DNA of 64,000 bases from Euglena gracilis (taxonomy: Eukaryota; Euglenida; Euglenophyceae; Euglenales), in assembly GCA_039621445.1 (NCBI GenBank), contig CP154954.1, positions 58,052,701 to 58,116,700 of the forward strand. Reading direction: 5' to 3'. Each line of letters opens with the position of its first letter. The stretch's first letter is position 1. Positions 38,776-50,700 of this stretch are shown here, piece by piece. Under the pieces are notes generated by a model that saw nothing but the letters and a program-made list of their open reading frames with translations, was not told where the DNA came from and did not search any database. The translations under genes and the position numbers were made by a program.

Positions 38776-39990
38776 GAGGTGGTACGCGTCGTCCTGGAAA
38801 AAGGACCCCCCATCGGTGTAGCAATGAACATCGAGAAATGCACACTTTGGGGTCCGGCCTTCAGCTCAGAGTGTAACTCATTCCCGGAAGGGGCAAACTT
38901 GTTGCAGCGCATCCCGTCACCCCTTACATTCCTGGTTCCGGCATCAAATCCTTGGGGGTGACCGTCACCCACCCGGAGGATGGAACCTTCGCAGAACGAG
39001 TTTGGTTCGGACGATGCGAAGTAGCCCTGAAGGCGTGCTCCCTCCTGCAAAAGGTACCGTTTTCACACATCCAATTCACGATGCTCCGAGTGTGCTTGGA
39101 TGCATGCAAGGTGAACGACCTCCTACGGACAACACCAATCCCCCTCACGTCCGCCCAGTGCACATTGCTCAGCAAGACTGTACGAAACACAATGAGCGCC
39201 ATTGCCGGAAGGCCCCTGGAAGACGACCAGTGGAGTCAGGCCACATTGCCAGTCCGCCTTGGTGGGCTGGGAATAAGAGACCTCAGCACAGCACTGAACG
39301 CACACACGCAAGATGGGCTGCAACCTTGGATTTTCTAACCTGTGGAGATCGCATTCTCGATTTGCCCCCGCTTTGCGGAACAAAAATGCTGCCGACGGAC
39401 ATCAAAGCGTCATGGGGACGCCACCGGTGGTCAAATCGTTCATGGATGACCCCCGAAGTTGCGGGACGTTGCCTCATGAAGTCATCTCCCAGAAATTCTG
39501 GGGGGCAGTTGTGTGCAAAGGAGCGGCAGCAAAGGTTACACAATTCTCTCTCTGGAGCTGACAAACTCAAACTGACATGCCAAATGAACCCATGCAATGG
39601 CTTGGGGCGTCGGTGATGCCTTCAGCGGCGCAAGAACCCTCATGCCGACCAGGGAATTCCAAGCCCTGGTCTGGAATGGTGTTGGAATCTGGGTTGGGGT
39701 GACCCGTGGTCACCCCAACCCACGGACCATCACATCTCGTCTGTTGCCACCGAAACAACATTGTTCGGCGACACGGGGCGGTGCATTCCTAACTCTTGGG
39801 GCTTGCTCAAAAGGTTCGGTTCCCAGCGAGGCGAGAGGAAGGTGCCCCTGATGGTTCACGACCGGGGATGTCTTTGTCATGAGGTACGATGCCAATGGTC
39901 CGGCAGCAATCGACGTGACGGTCCGCCGGCCCTTAGCACCCTCCCGAACGTGACCTGGGACAGAGGACCTCGGCAAATGGCACAAAACAC
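38775..39990 (+). pseudogene. Non-LTR reverse transcriptase fragment, C-terminal half (plus strand)
   Basis: Starts at the late palm region (GVAMNIEKCTLWGP), continues through the thumb-like region (QFTMLRVCLDACKVNDLLR, QATLPVRLGGLGIRDLSTA) to a C-terminal zone with ANGPAAIDVTVRRPL in a shifted frame near 39,880-39,930. Several frame changes. The N-terminal half and catalytic palm are missing; it joins head-to-head with the minus-strand copy at about 38,775. Confidence 0.65.
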
Positions 39991-40066
39991 TACACAAAAA
40001 TCGTCCATGTCACCCAGACACACCGTGTGTCCGGGTTACAATGGACGATTTTTGTCTATATCCGTT

Positions 40067-40523
40067 GGAGGCTAGGCGCGCCGCTCGGGGGGGGTCCGGG
40101 CCCCCCCCCTCCCCCCCCCCCTGCGCGGCCCCTGCGCGGCCGCCCGCGCGGCCGCTCACCCCCCCCCCCTGGACCCCCCCCTTCCCCCCACTGTGCCTAG
40201 CATAGCCAAGAAAAAAAAATTTGGTGAAAAAATCGCGATTTTTTGAGGCCCAAAAATGACCAAAAATGACCATTTTCGGAAACAAAATGGCAAATTTGGG
40301 GGCCGCGCGCTCTGCGCGCGGCAAAAAAGCACTTTTTTGGTCAAAAATGGCCCAAATATGGCAAAAAATGACCACTTTTTGGACCCGAAAATCACCGATT
40401 TTAGGATGCGTTCCGCCCGCGCGGCCGCCCTCGGACCGCCCTCCCCCCCCCCCCCCCTCGCGGCCGCCCCGCGCGGCCGCTCGCCCCCCCCCCCTGGACC
40501 CCCCCCTCCCCCCACTGTGCCTA
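40067..40523. mobile_element. MITE with GAGGCTAGGC inverted ends
   Basis: Ends GAGGCTAGGC and GCCTAGCCTC are flanked by CGTTG on both sides. The interior is a GC-rich shell (gcggccgc, long C runs) around an A-rich core. It abuts the recombinase element's left end. Confidence 0.6.
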
Positions 40524-40538
40524 GCCTCCGTTGACTAA

Positions 40539-40762
40539 GAGGCCCAAGACACACACTGTGTCTCGTGGAACTTAGCCACGCAATGTCTACGCCGTATTTT
40601 TTTTGCAATTTTTTGTCAAATTTTCAGTTCACGAGGACACACACTGTGTCTCGTGGACTGCCAGTCCACGAGACACAGTGTGTGTCCCCGTGGACTGGGA
40701 CACACACTGTGTCTCGTGGACTGCCAGTCCACGAGACACAGTGTGTGTCCTCATGAACTGAA
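40539..40762. repeat. Left palindromic array of the recombinase element
   Basis: Alternating units GGACACACACTGTGTCTCGTGGACT and their complement form nested palindromes around the centre TGCCAGTCCACGAGACACAG; each unit is about 25-30 bases. Confidence 0.8.
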
Positions 40763-40909
40763 AAAAATCAAGAATTCCCACTGGTCCGACCAACAAGTGC
40801 CCCCCAATAACTTGGCTTTTGGCAACTTTTGGCTTAGAGCATAAAGGTTTCTCGTGGACAAGTTTTACCGCATTCCACTACCTGTCCTTGCAGTTTTTTC
40901 TTTCGGAAA

Positions 40910-42817
40910 ATGAAGAAGACCGCAAACAGTGTGGACCGCATGCTCCCCCGACCCCCGAAACCAGATGAATTTGTTGCTACACTGGAAAAGTATTTGGTCG
41001 ATTTGCAGAAGGGCCCTGCTGTTGACCCAATACACGGTACGTTGTTGGCCAACGTGTTGGAGGTAGGGCTGTTTCGATTAATCGATTAATCAATTAATCG
41101 TTCGTCATCGCCGATTAATCGAATCGTTCGGCCCATGGTGATTAATCGTTCATTGTGGATGTAAACCACAATAGGCACAATATTTGTTGAAATCAACAAA
41201 AATTCGTGGGGTAGTCAGTCAGATAGCACACTACTTGCTAGTACACCATGAAAACGGTTGTTAAAAGTGGTCAGCGAACGTGCCCGTGAAACATCGCGCG
41301 ATTATGATTAAGATACAGCAGTTCCTAATAAGCTTTGTTCTGCCATGTCGACAGAGAATGAAACAAAAATTCGTCACCGGGCACACAAAGAAATGGTCTA
41401 GGTTCGATATTAGAATTTCTCAGGCAGATTTCATCATCAAAAATTGGAAGGGACCAATTAATCGTTAATCGTCCGAGACACCCCGATTAGTCGCGATTAA
41501 TCGTTCGCCAGCCCGAAACGATTAATTGGCACAACCTTATTGGAGGAGAAGCCAAAAGGGACCGCAAAGGCTGAGCGTGTCGCTGTTACACGCCTGTTGG
41601 AGTTCCAGCACATGTGTAAACATCTGAACGCTCAGTATGAGGACCTGGATGGCTTTTTTCCCGCATGGGCTGGTTGGGTCATTGACCCCAGATATTTGTT
41701 TGATGAGGCTACCCTCATCAATCAAGCTGAGCAACAACGCCGGGCACAGTGTGGCACCACATTCAAATTCGAGACATACATGCCTTCTACTGTCCGAGGT
41801 CATTTCAACTCTCTCGCACGGGTGTTCACATCTGTTGACCCGGACGGCACTCTGGTTCCATCTTCCAAAAAACAGTTTCCGCAACTGAACCGCCTCATGA
41901 CGTCGGCTCTGACGCGAGAGAGTTCCCGGAAAGCTGTGGGTACGGCTGCCCACCCACCTGTGGAAGTTCTTCAGGACGAGGAACTTCCTACCGTGCTGGC
42001 TTCCGTGGATTGGCGCAAGCCTTTTGAGAGCCAACGTGCAAACATCCTCATTTTGGCGTACAGCACGGGGTACCGAAGTGAGGTTTTGAGGCGGTTGGAA
42101 GTGGGCTCTTTTGTGGAAACGCGGACCGAAGATGGAAAATGAATGCTCCAATGCAGCGTTGGGACCATGAAGAATCACTCTTCAACGTTGGAGACCACTG
42201 ATGTCGCCCTCCTTCAGCAATTGATTGTTGAAGGGTCGGACCCTGCAACGTGTCCCATCAGAGCATTCGACAGGCAGGTTGCCTTGGTTTCCGCCTCGCC
42301 ACCCGGCCTCCGTGGAAATTGGCTCTTCCGCTCGTGCAAGCCCCTGGCGAGGACGTTGTCTGAACCTCAGACAACGGATGAGACCTTCAGAGGTGTGGCC
42401 GAGTGGGTGGGTGCGCAGGTGGGCCGGCGTGTAACATTCAAGGATGTTGCATGCCGGGCCGCCATGACTCGACTGGCAAACAACCCCGATATTTCGGCCG
42501 ACGACGTGGCAAAGCACTTCCACGTGCACCGAAACACCGTGGCTGTTTACCATCGTGCAGGCAAAACGGTACCCATCAAAGCGGCCACAATCCTCTCCAC
42601 CTGGGTGACAAAGCAGGAGAAAAAAAAGCCACCCCCCAAAAGTGGAGCATGCGGCCCAACAGGACGCTGGTCCCCGTCGTACCTGTTGGTCATCACGCGA
42701 CAGGGGCAGAGACTGCCGCGCCACCTCCAGTCACCGAAGGGCAAGCAAAATCCGAAGGAGGCGAGCAGCATGAGTATGACAGCATTGCTCTGCCACAATT
42801 CATCTTTCTCCTCCTAA
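40910..42817 (+). CDS. Tyrosine recombinase, interrupted by a MITE and one in-frame TGA
   Basis: ATG at 40,910 (MKKTANSVDRMLPRPPKPDE). The first part ends at 41,063, where a 476-base insertion sits; the ORF resumes at 41,540 in the same frame, because insertion plus duplication is 483 bases, divisible by three. The catalytic region shows the first Arg (ILAYSTGYRSEVLRRLEVG), a Lys (GTMKNHSS), an Arg box (ACRAAMTRLANNPDISADDV) and the His..Tyr block (KHFHVHRNTVAVYHRAGK). A single TGA at 42,140-42,142 splits the frame immediately before an ATG at 42,143; without insertion and stop it would be about 473 residues. Likely inactive now, though TGA recoding or two-part expression cannot be excluded. 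Confidence 0.7.
41064..41539. mobile_element. hAT-like non-autonomous insertion in the recombinase gene
   Basis: 476 bases, flanked by TTGGAGG at 41,057-41,063 and 41,540-41,546. Ends are imperfect inverted repeats (TAGGGCTGT / TAAGGTTGT) followed by repeated ATTAATCG motifs typical of hAT termini. No transposase ORF. Confidence 0.8.
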
Positions 42818-43024
42818 CAGACCTTCCGAGCCGAAACGCGAGCCAGCCAAGGATGTCAATCTAGGACATGGGGACGTTCTCACGTATGCCTCAGCGGTTA
42901 TTATCCAAATGCCTACCTCTGACGCATCACAGCGGCATGGAGGCCATCGCCATAGATGAGGAGCCCGAGTTCTGCACACAGCCGTCCCGCAGCCGTCCTT
43001 GGCCGCTGAAACTGGAGCGCGACG

Positions 43025-43408
43025 ATGACGACCTGGCCGTCGAGCGCAACCGCGCTCAGTGGTCCAAGTGGACCATTTTTGGCGCTCCGCCATCTGCGGA
43101 GCACGCACCGGTGGCATGTCAAACATGTCAAACATTCCCTCCCTTTTCCCTGCACCGGTGACATGTCAAACGTTCCCTCCCTTTTCCCTGCCGTCTCCTC
43201 CTCCCGGGCAAACAAACGCCCTCGTCTTGTCCGTCCCAATTGTGGGTTTTGTGGGGTCACCGTTCCTTTGAACCCACCCTGTTGTGAGCTAAATGCTGTG
43301 GTCTGTGATGCATGTGGGCTGTCGTACCAGTGGAAGCGTGCTAACCTGGTGCGTCCCCCAAAGCATGGTCCTGGATTTGTGAGTCGTGTGTTGGTCAGTA
43401 AGGCGTAA
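43025..43408 (+). CDS. ORF with GATA-like zinc finger, part of the recombinase element
   Basis: ATG at 43,025, 127 residues. Near the C-terminus NCGFCGVTVPLNPPC and VVCDACGLSYQWKRANL give C-x2-C...C-x2-C with the CDACGL block of GATA fingers. The usual tryptophan in the loop is missing. It could be the DNA-binding part of the transposase, normally fused, or a separate protein; the reading frame is the same as the recombinase but separated by stops. A direct duplication of about 40 bases (43,110-43,190) lies upstream of the finger. Confidence 0.5.
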   Translation: MTTWPSSATALSGPSGPFLALRHLRSTHRWHVKHVKHSLPFPCTGDMSNVPSLFPAVSSSRANKRPRLVRPNCGFCGVTVPLNPPCCELNAVVCDACGLSYQWKRANLVRPPKHGPGFVSRVLVSKA

Positions 43409-43602
43409 CGCTGCGCTCCTCGTTACGTCTCCTCGTTGTCTGTTATGCCGTTCCGTGTCCCGACGACCATTCTTCCAAATTTGCGCCAACTGTCTCTCAG
43501 CTGCTATAGCTCACGGTTGTCCGGTGACCATCTTTCCACTGCCCTGCTGCATTGCATTAGATGTAGAACACCTCGCATTTCTGGCAAACACCTTTTATTT
43601 TT

Positions 43603-43759
43603 CAGTCCACGAGACACAGTGTGTGTCCCAGTCCACAGAGACACACACTGTGTCTCGTGGACTGCCAGTCCACGAGACAGTGTGTGTCCCAGTCCACGGA
43701 GACACACACTGTGTCTCGTGGACTCAGTCCACGAGACACAATGCGTGTCTTGGGCCTCA
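43603..43759. repeat. Right palindromic array of the recombinase element
   Basis: Same unit as at the left end, in the inverted overall arrangement, ending in the terminal GTGTCTTGGGCCTC. Confidence 0.8.
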
Positions 43760-44714
43760 GTCCACAGATATAAGAGGAGGACAAAGTCAAGGAGTATGGT
43801 GCTGGCTGCCAACAGTGTGGGCCTCGTCTTTTATCAGTTGTTTAAAACATCGTTTTAAATCAGTTTAAAACCGTCGGCGAAAATCAAAAAGACGGGGTTT
43901 TGACAATATGGAAAAAGACATAGGGGCCGGACGTCTTGCCGGCTAAGTGACGCCATCCCAGCGGAGCTTGCAGGCTAAGGGAGGCCATTCCAGCGGTCGC
44001 CCTGGGGAGCTTGCATCACCAACTTCCAATGTTGAAACGACTTTGGCACAGACCAGGGCTGACGTTTTTTTGTTTTAAAACAAAGCAAAAAAACTTTCAT
44101 GAATAAAAAACGGTTTAAAACGGTTTTTTCAAACTTTTGTTTCAAAAAAGAGTGTTTTTTTAAATAAAACACTGCAAATAGGAAAAAAACTTGTTTAAAA
44201 ACACTTGTTTTAAAACAATGCCTCATCCCTGCCACAGACCAAGAGCTAAGAAAATTTTGCGTTCGCAGTTAGGAAGGGGTCCAGCCGAAGCCGTCATTGT
44301 GTTCAAAATAGGGGTGTTTGGTGCAAAAATTTTCTTCCCAATGCCACCAGCTTGACCCAGTGTCTTCTTCCGAAGAAAGGTTTTCCACCAAAAATCCCCT
44401 GGCACCCGGCTTCTGCAGCGGGGGGGGGGGGAGGGGGGGCAAACCCATCACCACGCCACAAAAAATTGGCGCCGGGGTTGGAACCCCTCATGTTGAGGGG
44501 ATTCCCGTACAACCCTGTCTGACAGGTGCCAGTTTTCAGAACATACTGCAAGAAGAAACCCTTTTGACGGAGAAATATTTCCGGAGGACAAAGGCTGGAA
44601 ACGCAGGCACAACACAGGGAGAAAACCAAAAAAAGAAAGTGCACGATTAACAACAACAGAGCCCTGTGTTTTTTCTGCAAAACACCACAGGACCCTGAAA
44701 ACACCCGCCAATAC
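43760..44714. other. Region right of the recombinase element
   Basis: Holds TTTAAAAC-type direct and inverted repeats (43,845-44,220), where GTTTTAAAAC motifs recur about a dozen times, then a C/G block. Further 3' exons of the minus-strand host gene may hide here; none recognised. Confidence 0.35.
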
Positions 44715-47700
44715 CTTCACTTGTTCTTCGTCTTCTTTTGTAACTTCTTTGACTTCACATTCTACACGTAGAACCTGTGAGTGGAAGAATCATACATGAA
44801 ACGCAACAGGACAACATGGATGATGGACAAATTGGACGGAAAAAAAGAACAATGGCAAATCTGGCAAAAATCCAGAATGAAGCCGCATGTCCTAAGATTA
44901 CAAGCACACAATGCCAGGAGAAAACACTCCCAAAACACAGGTCAAAGACAGAGCTGCAGCAAATGTTCTCTGTGAAATGGAAGCAAAAGTTTCTTCATGT
45001 AAAACACCACCAGAAAACGATATGGACCGGCAGAAAATGATAGAAAAACAGAATGCACAAAAGAAGACCTGCCACACAAGAGGGTGGCACTCAAAATTGT
45101 CACCCAGCGGAGCGTATTTTGGAAAAAATGGCAAATTTTTGAAAGTGGTCTATATGCACTAGAAAAGACCAGGAGAGCAATTCTTCAAAAGTCACCTTCA
45201 GGGGGGCATACCTGCTTCGACGTTCAATAAGTCTTGCATCAAAATATTCCTTATCCTTCAAATAGTTGGATTCTGAGTTCCAGACAAAGAATAAAAACGA
45301 ATTTGAAGGCGGAGAACACAGCGGTTTTTGCTCCCAATTAGGGAGTCCTTCCGTCCGCGAGCGTCGCGAATGTTTAAAAACTGTCGTGTTTTTTTCCCGA
45401 AGAAAAAGACGGAAAAAGACGGTTAAGACGGCGTCGAATTGTCGGAATGGTCTTTTATTCGTAAAAAAGACTTTGGCACCACACTGCATAGCTGGCATTT
45501 TTTTTGTTTTTTTTAAAAAAAACGTTTTTTTTTGTTTTTTATTTAAAAAAAAACGGGCAAAAAAAACGGCAAAAAAAACAAAGGGGAAAATGATGGTCCA
45601 AATTTTGCCTTTGATCGCAAAGGTGAAAGGTGGCCAATTAGGGGGGGGGGGGGTTAAGTGTACGTCCAAAGCTTTCCCTTTTCCCCTTTTTGGAACTTTC
45701 TGTAAACGCCTTTCGCTTTCGCCTTGGTGCGCAGCCTACTTATGGTAGGGAAAAGTCTTTGGAGTAACGAAAAGTGGTTTTCCCCTTTTCTTCCCAATTC
45801 CCCAAGAAGCAAAGCACAAGGCAAGGATTCAGAAGTTTTCTTCTGAGATCAAAGTTGATTGTTCTGAGAGTTTTTCCCTCTGACAAAACCAATGGTGAAA
45901 CTTGGAGATTGTGAGAGTAAAGAATACCACCTGTGGGGGAAGGAGAGAAAAGTGCTGACGTGTCCAGGGGCAGATCCCAGAAGGGTCTGCCACGATCTTA
46001 CCAGCTGTGGGTTTCCACAGTGGTGCGACCGTCACAGAACCCACTCTGCAGATATCCTACAGAGCTGGGACGTGCCTGGTACACATCCCCCTCCCAGGGC
46101 TACGCCCGATTTCCTTCATGGACCAGGGTTTCCCAGTCCAGTCAGGATATCTGACGTTGCCCCAGGTGGGGTTCACTTCTCCATTCGGTGTCTCTCCTTT
46201 CCGCACAGTGGCATCCACCCAAAGCCCAAAAACGCGCAAAAGGTTAGCCGCGTTTCGCGGTTACCTATTAGCCGTTTCGGCTTAGGTGGGGTGTGAAAAA
46301 GCCCACTGTGGGAAACGGGGCTTGGCAGGTTTCCTGACAAAGTGTCCCATCCACCCAGTTTGGGTGTGCCAAAGGCACGCGGGGTTGGTCAAGCGATTCG
46401 CTGAAAACCCAAGGGAGAGGTGTGGAAGGGGGTGGGGCAGGCTCTTATCCTGGTCATACCCGGATAAGGCTCCTAGGCGGTCATATCCGCACTAGGAAAC
46501 AAAAGCCTACTTACAAAACCGACTGCCGGCGACAGCTTTGCGGGGGTGGGGGGAAAGTAGGGAGGAGAGGGGGGCTGGCTTAGGCCAGAACAGAATTTTT
46601 GCTGTCTGGCAGCCTTAAGGGGCCTTATGGCCGAAAAGTGACAAGTTGGCCTAATATTACGGCGTGCGCGCTGTGTGCTGTGCGTCACTTAGCGGCTTGC
46701 CAGGTTTCCCGGCTGCCAAGGTCTTCACAGCAGTAGCTCCTTCACGACGCAATAAGAGGCGATTACCTCCCGCAGACGGTTTCCGTCCGCATGGTCACTG
46801 GTATAATGGGTTGGCAGGGGGGGGGGGCTCTTGGATGCTTCCATCCAGAGCGCTGAGGGACACAGACCCAGGTTCATCCCAGGGCTGTTTAGCGATTTCC
46901 GCTTCCAGTGTATATATATAGTGTATGAGCTCCATGAAGGCACTTACCTTACATGGGCTTGGTAATGCCGTTTCGGCATTACATCCGCTCCAGCCGCCAA
47001 TAGTCATGGCGGGAGTCCAAGGGATCTTCCACAAGGACCATCTGGAATTGTGGTGGCTGTGGCCTGTCGACAAGCCAGGTTTCTGGCGAGTCGTAGTCGA
47101 AATCAGGTGCGATCCAGTCCCGAACCCATCCTTCGGGTACTGTCTGCTTGGTGGCACTCGCTCTTTCCGCGAGAAACCACTGCAGCTTCTCCCAGAATTT
47201 CCTGGGCAAAGTCGCTGGCCAGATGAAGTAGTTTCTCCGAGGGTGATTGGCTGACACCTGCGGGGCATTCCCCGGGTGGAAGTCGATGGGAACGTGATAG
47301 GCGCATTCCGCCCGGACTGTATGGGGTCGCAATACGGCCCCTAGCCAGTCCTTCCAGGTCATCCCGTGTTTTTCGGGTGGCCATTGTGGTAGGCACCAGC
47401 GACCGTTTCGGTCCTGGGTTGTGAACAGGCGGAAAAGTATCTTTTCCCTGTCCGCTGTCTCCCAGAGGTAAGGTAATCTTACCCCTGCCTCCTCAGCAGC
47501 GAGGCGTATCGCCCCACTGTCGATCTGCCACCCACGGGCCATTCCCGTGTGGCGGTAGTCGTCGAGCTTGAGGTTGGCATATTTGAAGAAGTCCTTGAAC
47601 TTTTTGTTCAAGGTGGAGTATTCCTCCAGTGGCTTCTCGGCACTCGGCACGATTGTGCGAACTGCGCCTTCCGCAGTGTGCCAGAAGGTACCTCGCAGGC

Positions 47701-50700
47701 AGTTGACGCAGAGTACTGGTACATTCGTACCATCTCGCTCCGTGTAGCTAAAATTGTGCTTGTGGGTCCAACTGTCCACGCACTTGGCGCATACCAAGGC
47801 GGCACAGTTGGGTATGTACATATCCTTGTGGAACGATTTCCGCTCCACAGGGTTGCACACATGGACGAGGGGTAATCCCAAGTCAGGGGCACTGTTGTAC
47901 ATCCTGTGGCAAACAGTGCAGAGCCACACAAATCGGTTTTCCGATGTTCTGTCGACGAGGAATTCCTCGCCAAAGTATTGGGCAAAAACACGTGGTGATC
48001 TGGAATTGTAATAATTCCAGGTGACATTCTGGTCAAAGGACCATTTCCGTCCTTGACAGAACAGTGGTTCAATCCACCGATTGAGGCATTGGTCTGTTCG
48101 CAGCTTATGTTCGATCATCATGTACCTGTTTTTCAGGTCATGAGTCTCAGGATCATCCTGAGTCATCGCATTCCAGTCGATGACAACTTCGCCTTCCGAA
48201 GATGTCGTAGTCGTAGAGGCGCGGGATTTTCCCTGCCCCTTCGTAGGTGGTTTTGGCTGTGAGGTTTTCCCATAGCCGGATGATGTGACCTGTGTGAATC
48301 CTCCTCCCGAGGCTGATCCTCGAGAAGAAGATGCACCCTGGCCTCCAGCACCACCACCGCCTTTCGGTGGGGGCTGATCACCTGTCTTAGGTGAGGGTTT
48401 GCAAGGCGCGGCACCGGGCTTTGATTTGGCCGGGGCCTTCGGACTTCCGCTTTCCGGAGAATCCGAGGGTCGCCGTTCGGCGTCACGCTTGCTTGACCAG
48501 GTGCGTGGTGACGGCTGGGCCGGGGGTCTTTTCCCCGACACCGAGCGTCGTTGACCTTCAGCAGGGGTTTCCCGAGCTGAGGGTCGCCCTACGCGTTCTT
48601 TCGCTGCGCTCGTGGGTTTCCCAGGAGCAGCCTTGGGGGACGGTGTGGGTGTGGGCGTCGCCGCTGCACTCCGCGTTGGCTGGGGGGGTGGTATCCTGAG
48701 CCAGATGATTTCTTTGTTTCCTGGACGGGATGGGAGCTGGAACCCAGCCTGTTGTTCGATGAGGCGAGCGTCATTGAACAATGTGTGGCTCGACGTGCGC
48801 AGCAGTTGGGAAGTATGTTCGTTTCAGGGAATCGTTCGGCTTTTGGGGGGGTCCATTTTATGGTGGGGACATGGATGTCCGTGCAGCCTGTTTTTCAGGT
48901 GCCGGTGTCCGTGTGTCCGCACGCTTCGGTGCAGTGGCCGATGTGTGTGGAGCTACGGGCTCATCCCGTGCCTCTGATGTCGCTACCGGTGCTGATGCAG
49001 GTTCATCCTGCACTGGCACGGGTAGCGTTGTCACCACTGACATTGCCGTTGGTTCGCCTTCCGTCCGTGTCGTTTCTGACACCGGCGGTGGCGCGGCCAT
49101 TGGGGGAGGTTCATCCTCCTCCATGGCTGCAGCTTCAGTTGTTTCGTCCGCTGGCTGGGCCGTTTCCGCCACAGCAGTGGAAGAACTAGCTGCAGTGCCA
49201 CGTGGTGTGACAAATGCGATCAGTGATCGCAAACCACCGAGTACACGTCCGCCCAGTGAGGGGCGCCGTTCAGGTCCTTCCCCTGAAGTGGGCTCCTCCA
49301 CTGGCTCCTCTGTCGTCGGGATTTCCCCGGGGACAGGAAGCTTGAGGCGTAATACCTCAGGCGTAGGGGTTACCGTCTCCGGCGGGTTTTCCCGCGGAGG
49401 GGTCGGTCCGCCAGGCGTACCCAGCGAGGATGGTGACAGTGGGACAGGCGTCAGTTCACCTCTCGGTGATCCTGGGTGCTGGGCGGTTTCCGCCACAGTG
49501 TCCAGCATCACGACCGACGGGCTACGGGTTTCCCGTGCCGGGGGTTCCGCGGGCTGAGGTTCATCCTCGGCCATTGGGACCGCTTCTCCGGTCTCCTCCG
49601 TTTCCAGAGGGGACTCCTCTGTGTGTAGTTGGGCCGCAGAACGCGGGTCTTCCCTGCTTCTGTAGCACCCTTGGGCATTTGACAGGCGGAAAAAGCTAAT
49701 ACTTTCACTCCTGTCAGAGTTGGGGTATGGAGGTGGCCACGACGCTCGCACCCAGCTTCCGGGTGGAGGTTGAGGCTCGTCCTCGTTGATCAGGCAGAGG
49801 TCTTCCCACTGCGATCGACGGGCCTCACCCATACCATACTCTCCCGTTTCTTCCAGGAAAGCTGGCAGTGGTACTGCGTAGCGAGGTTGGGTTAGCTCGC
49901 GGGGAGCGAAGAACACTTCGAACTCCTGCCAGTCCAGGATTTCCCCGAACTGGCTCTGCAGGTGTTCCCGGAGGCCGATTTCTGCCCCCGTCCAGTCCGG
50001 CCGCAGGTTTATCCTGCGTCGGTCTGGATCATACGGTCTGGCATCTACCTCGGTGTATCCCCGAGGTATCCACTTCCTGTGGATATCCACATCGGTGGTC
50101 ATCTGTTCCAGGAAATATATATATACTTCCAGGACGTAGGTAATCCACGCCCTGTGCCAGTATTGTTGGAGCAGAAATATTTTCTGCCGGTGCTGTTTCA
50201 GCACCTTCCGGTCTTGCGTTCCGATCTGGGGTTTCCGGCACTGGTGCAGGAGGAATCTCCTGGTCGGTGGGCTGCCGGCATTCTCGGCAGTCGGAGGCGG
50301 TTTTCCGCGCTCCCCGAAACCCCAGAAGTCAACAATGTGGACTTCCTTGCAAAACCGGCATTCCAGTTTGTATCGTTGAGGGTAGGCGAGGTCCACGTCC
50401 AGTACCTTGAACAGCATGCCATACATGCTGTCCAAGAATACTTGGAGGTTGTTTGTGAACATTACCGCAGCCTGTGCCTGGAGTTTCTCCGGCAGGGGGT
50501 AATATTTCCACTGGATTCCCAGTGCGCTGACGGAATACATGTGGTTGAAGATTTCCTTCAACTGTGCTACGAATGTTTCATCGTCTTCACATGTGTTCAA
50601 ACAATCGATGTATGTCAGACCGTTTCGGTCGGTGAAAATGCCAAAGTTCTGGCAGGGATATCCCAACCAGAACCAGAGTTCCCAGAAACCAGACATCTGG

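Larger units (their letters stand above)
40539..43759 (+). mobile_element. Tyrosine-recombinase transposon with inverted ends
   Basis: The left end begins GAGGCCCAAGACACAC and the right end is its inverted counterpart (GTGTCTTGGGCCTC at about 43,746-43,759), about 31 bases with few mismatches. Both ends carry arrays of palindromic units based on CCACGAGACACAGTGTGTGTC. Inside are a tyrosine recombinase gene and a GATA-like zinc-finger ORF, but no RT, so it resembles a Crypton-type element; classical Cryptons lack inverted ends. No clear target duplication is visible. Confidence 0.6.

Noticed and set aside
43160-43200. Second copy of the CTCCCTTTTCCCTGC block as a regulatory repeat
   Set aside because: A simple local tandem duplication upstream of the zinc-finger region; no evidence of function.
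40539-43759. Palindromic arrays read as a CRISPR-like repeat array
   Set aside because: Units are palindromic, abut each other, lack unique spacers and sit at the two ends of a transposon in a eukaryote.
45212-48781. DARLIE shared by the host exon at 45.2 kb and the start of accessory ORF 4
   Set aside because: The DNA sequences differ and the match does not extend, so it is treated as chance rather than capture of host sequence.
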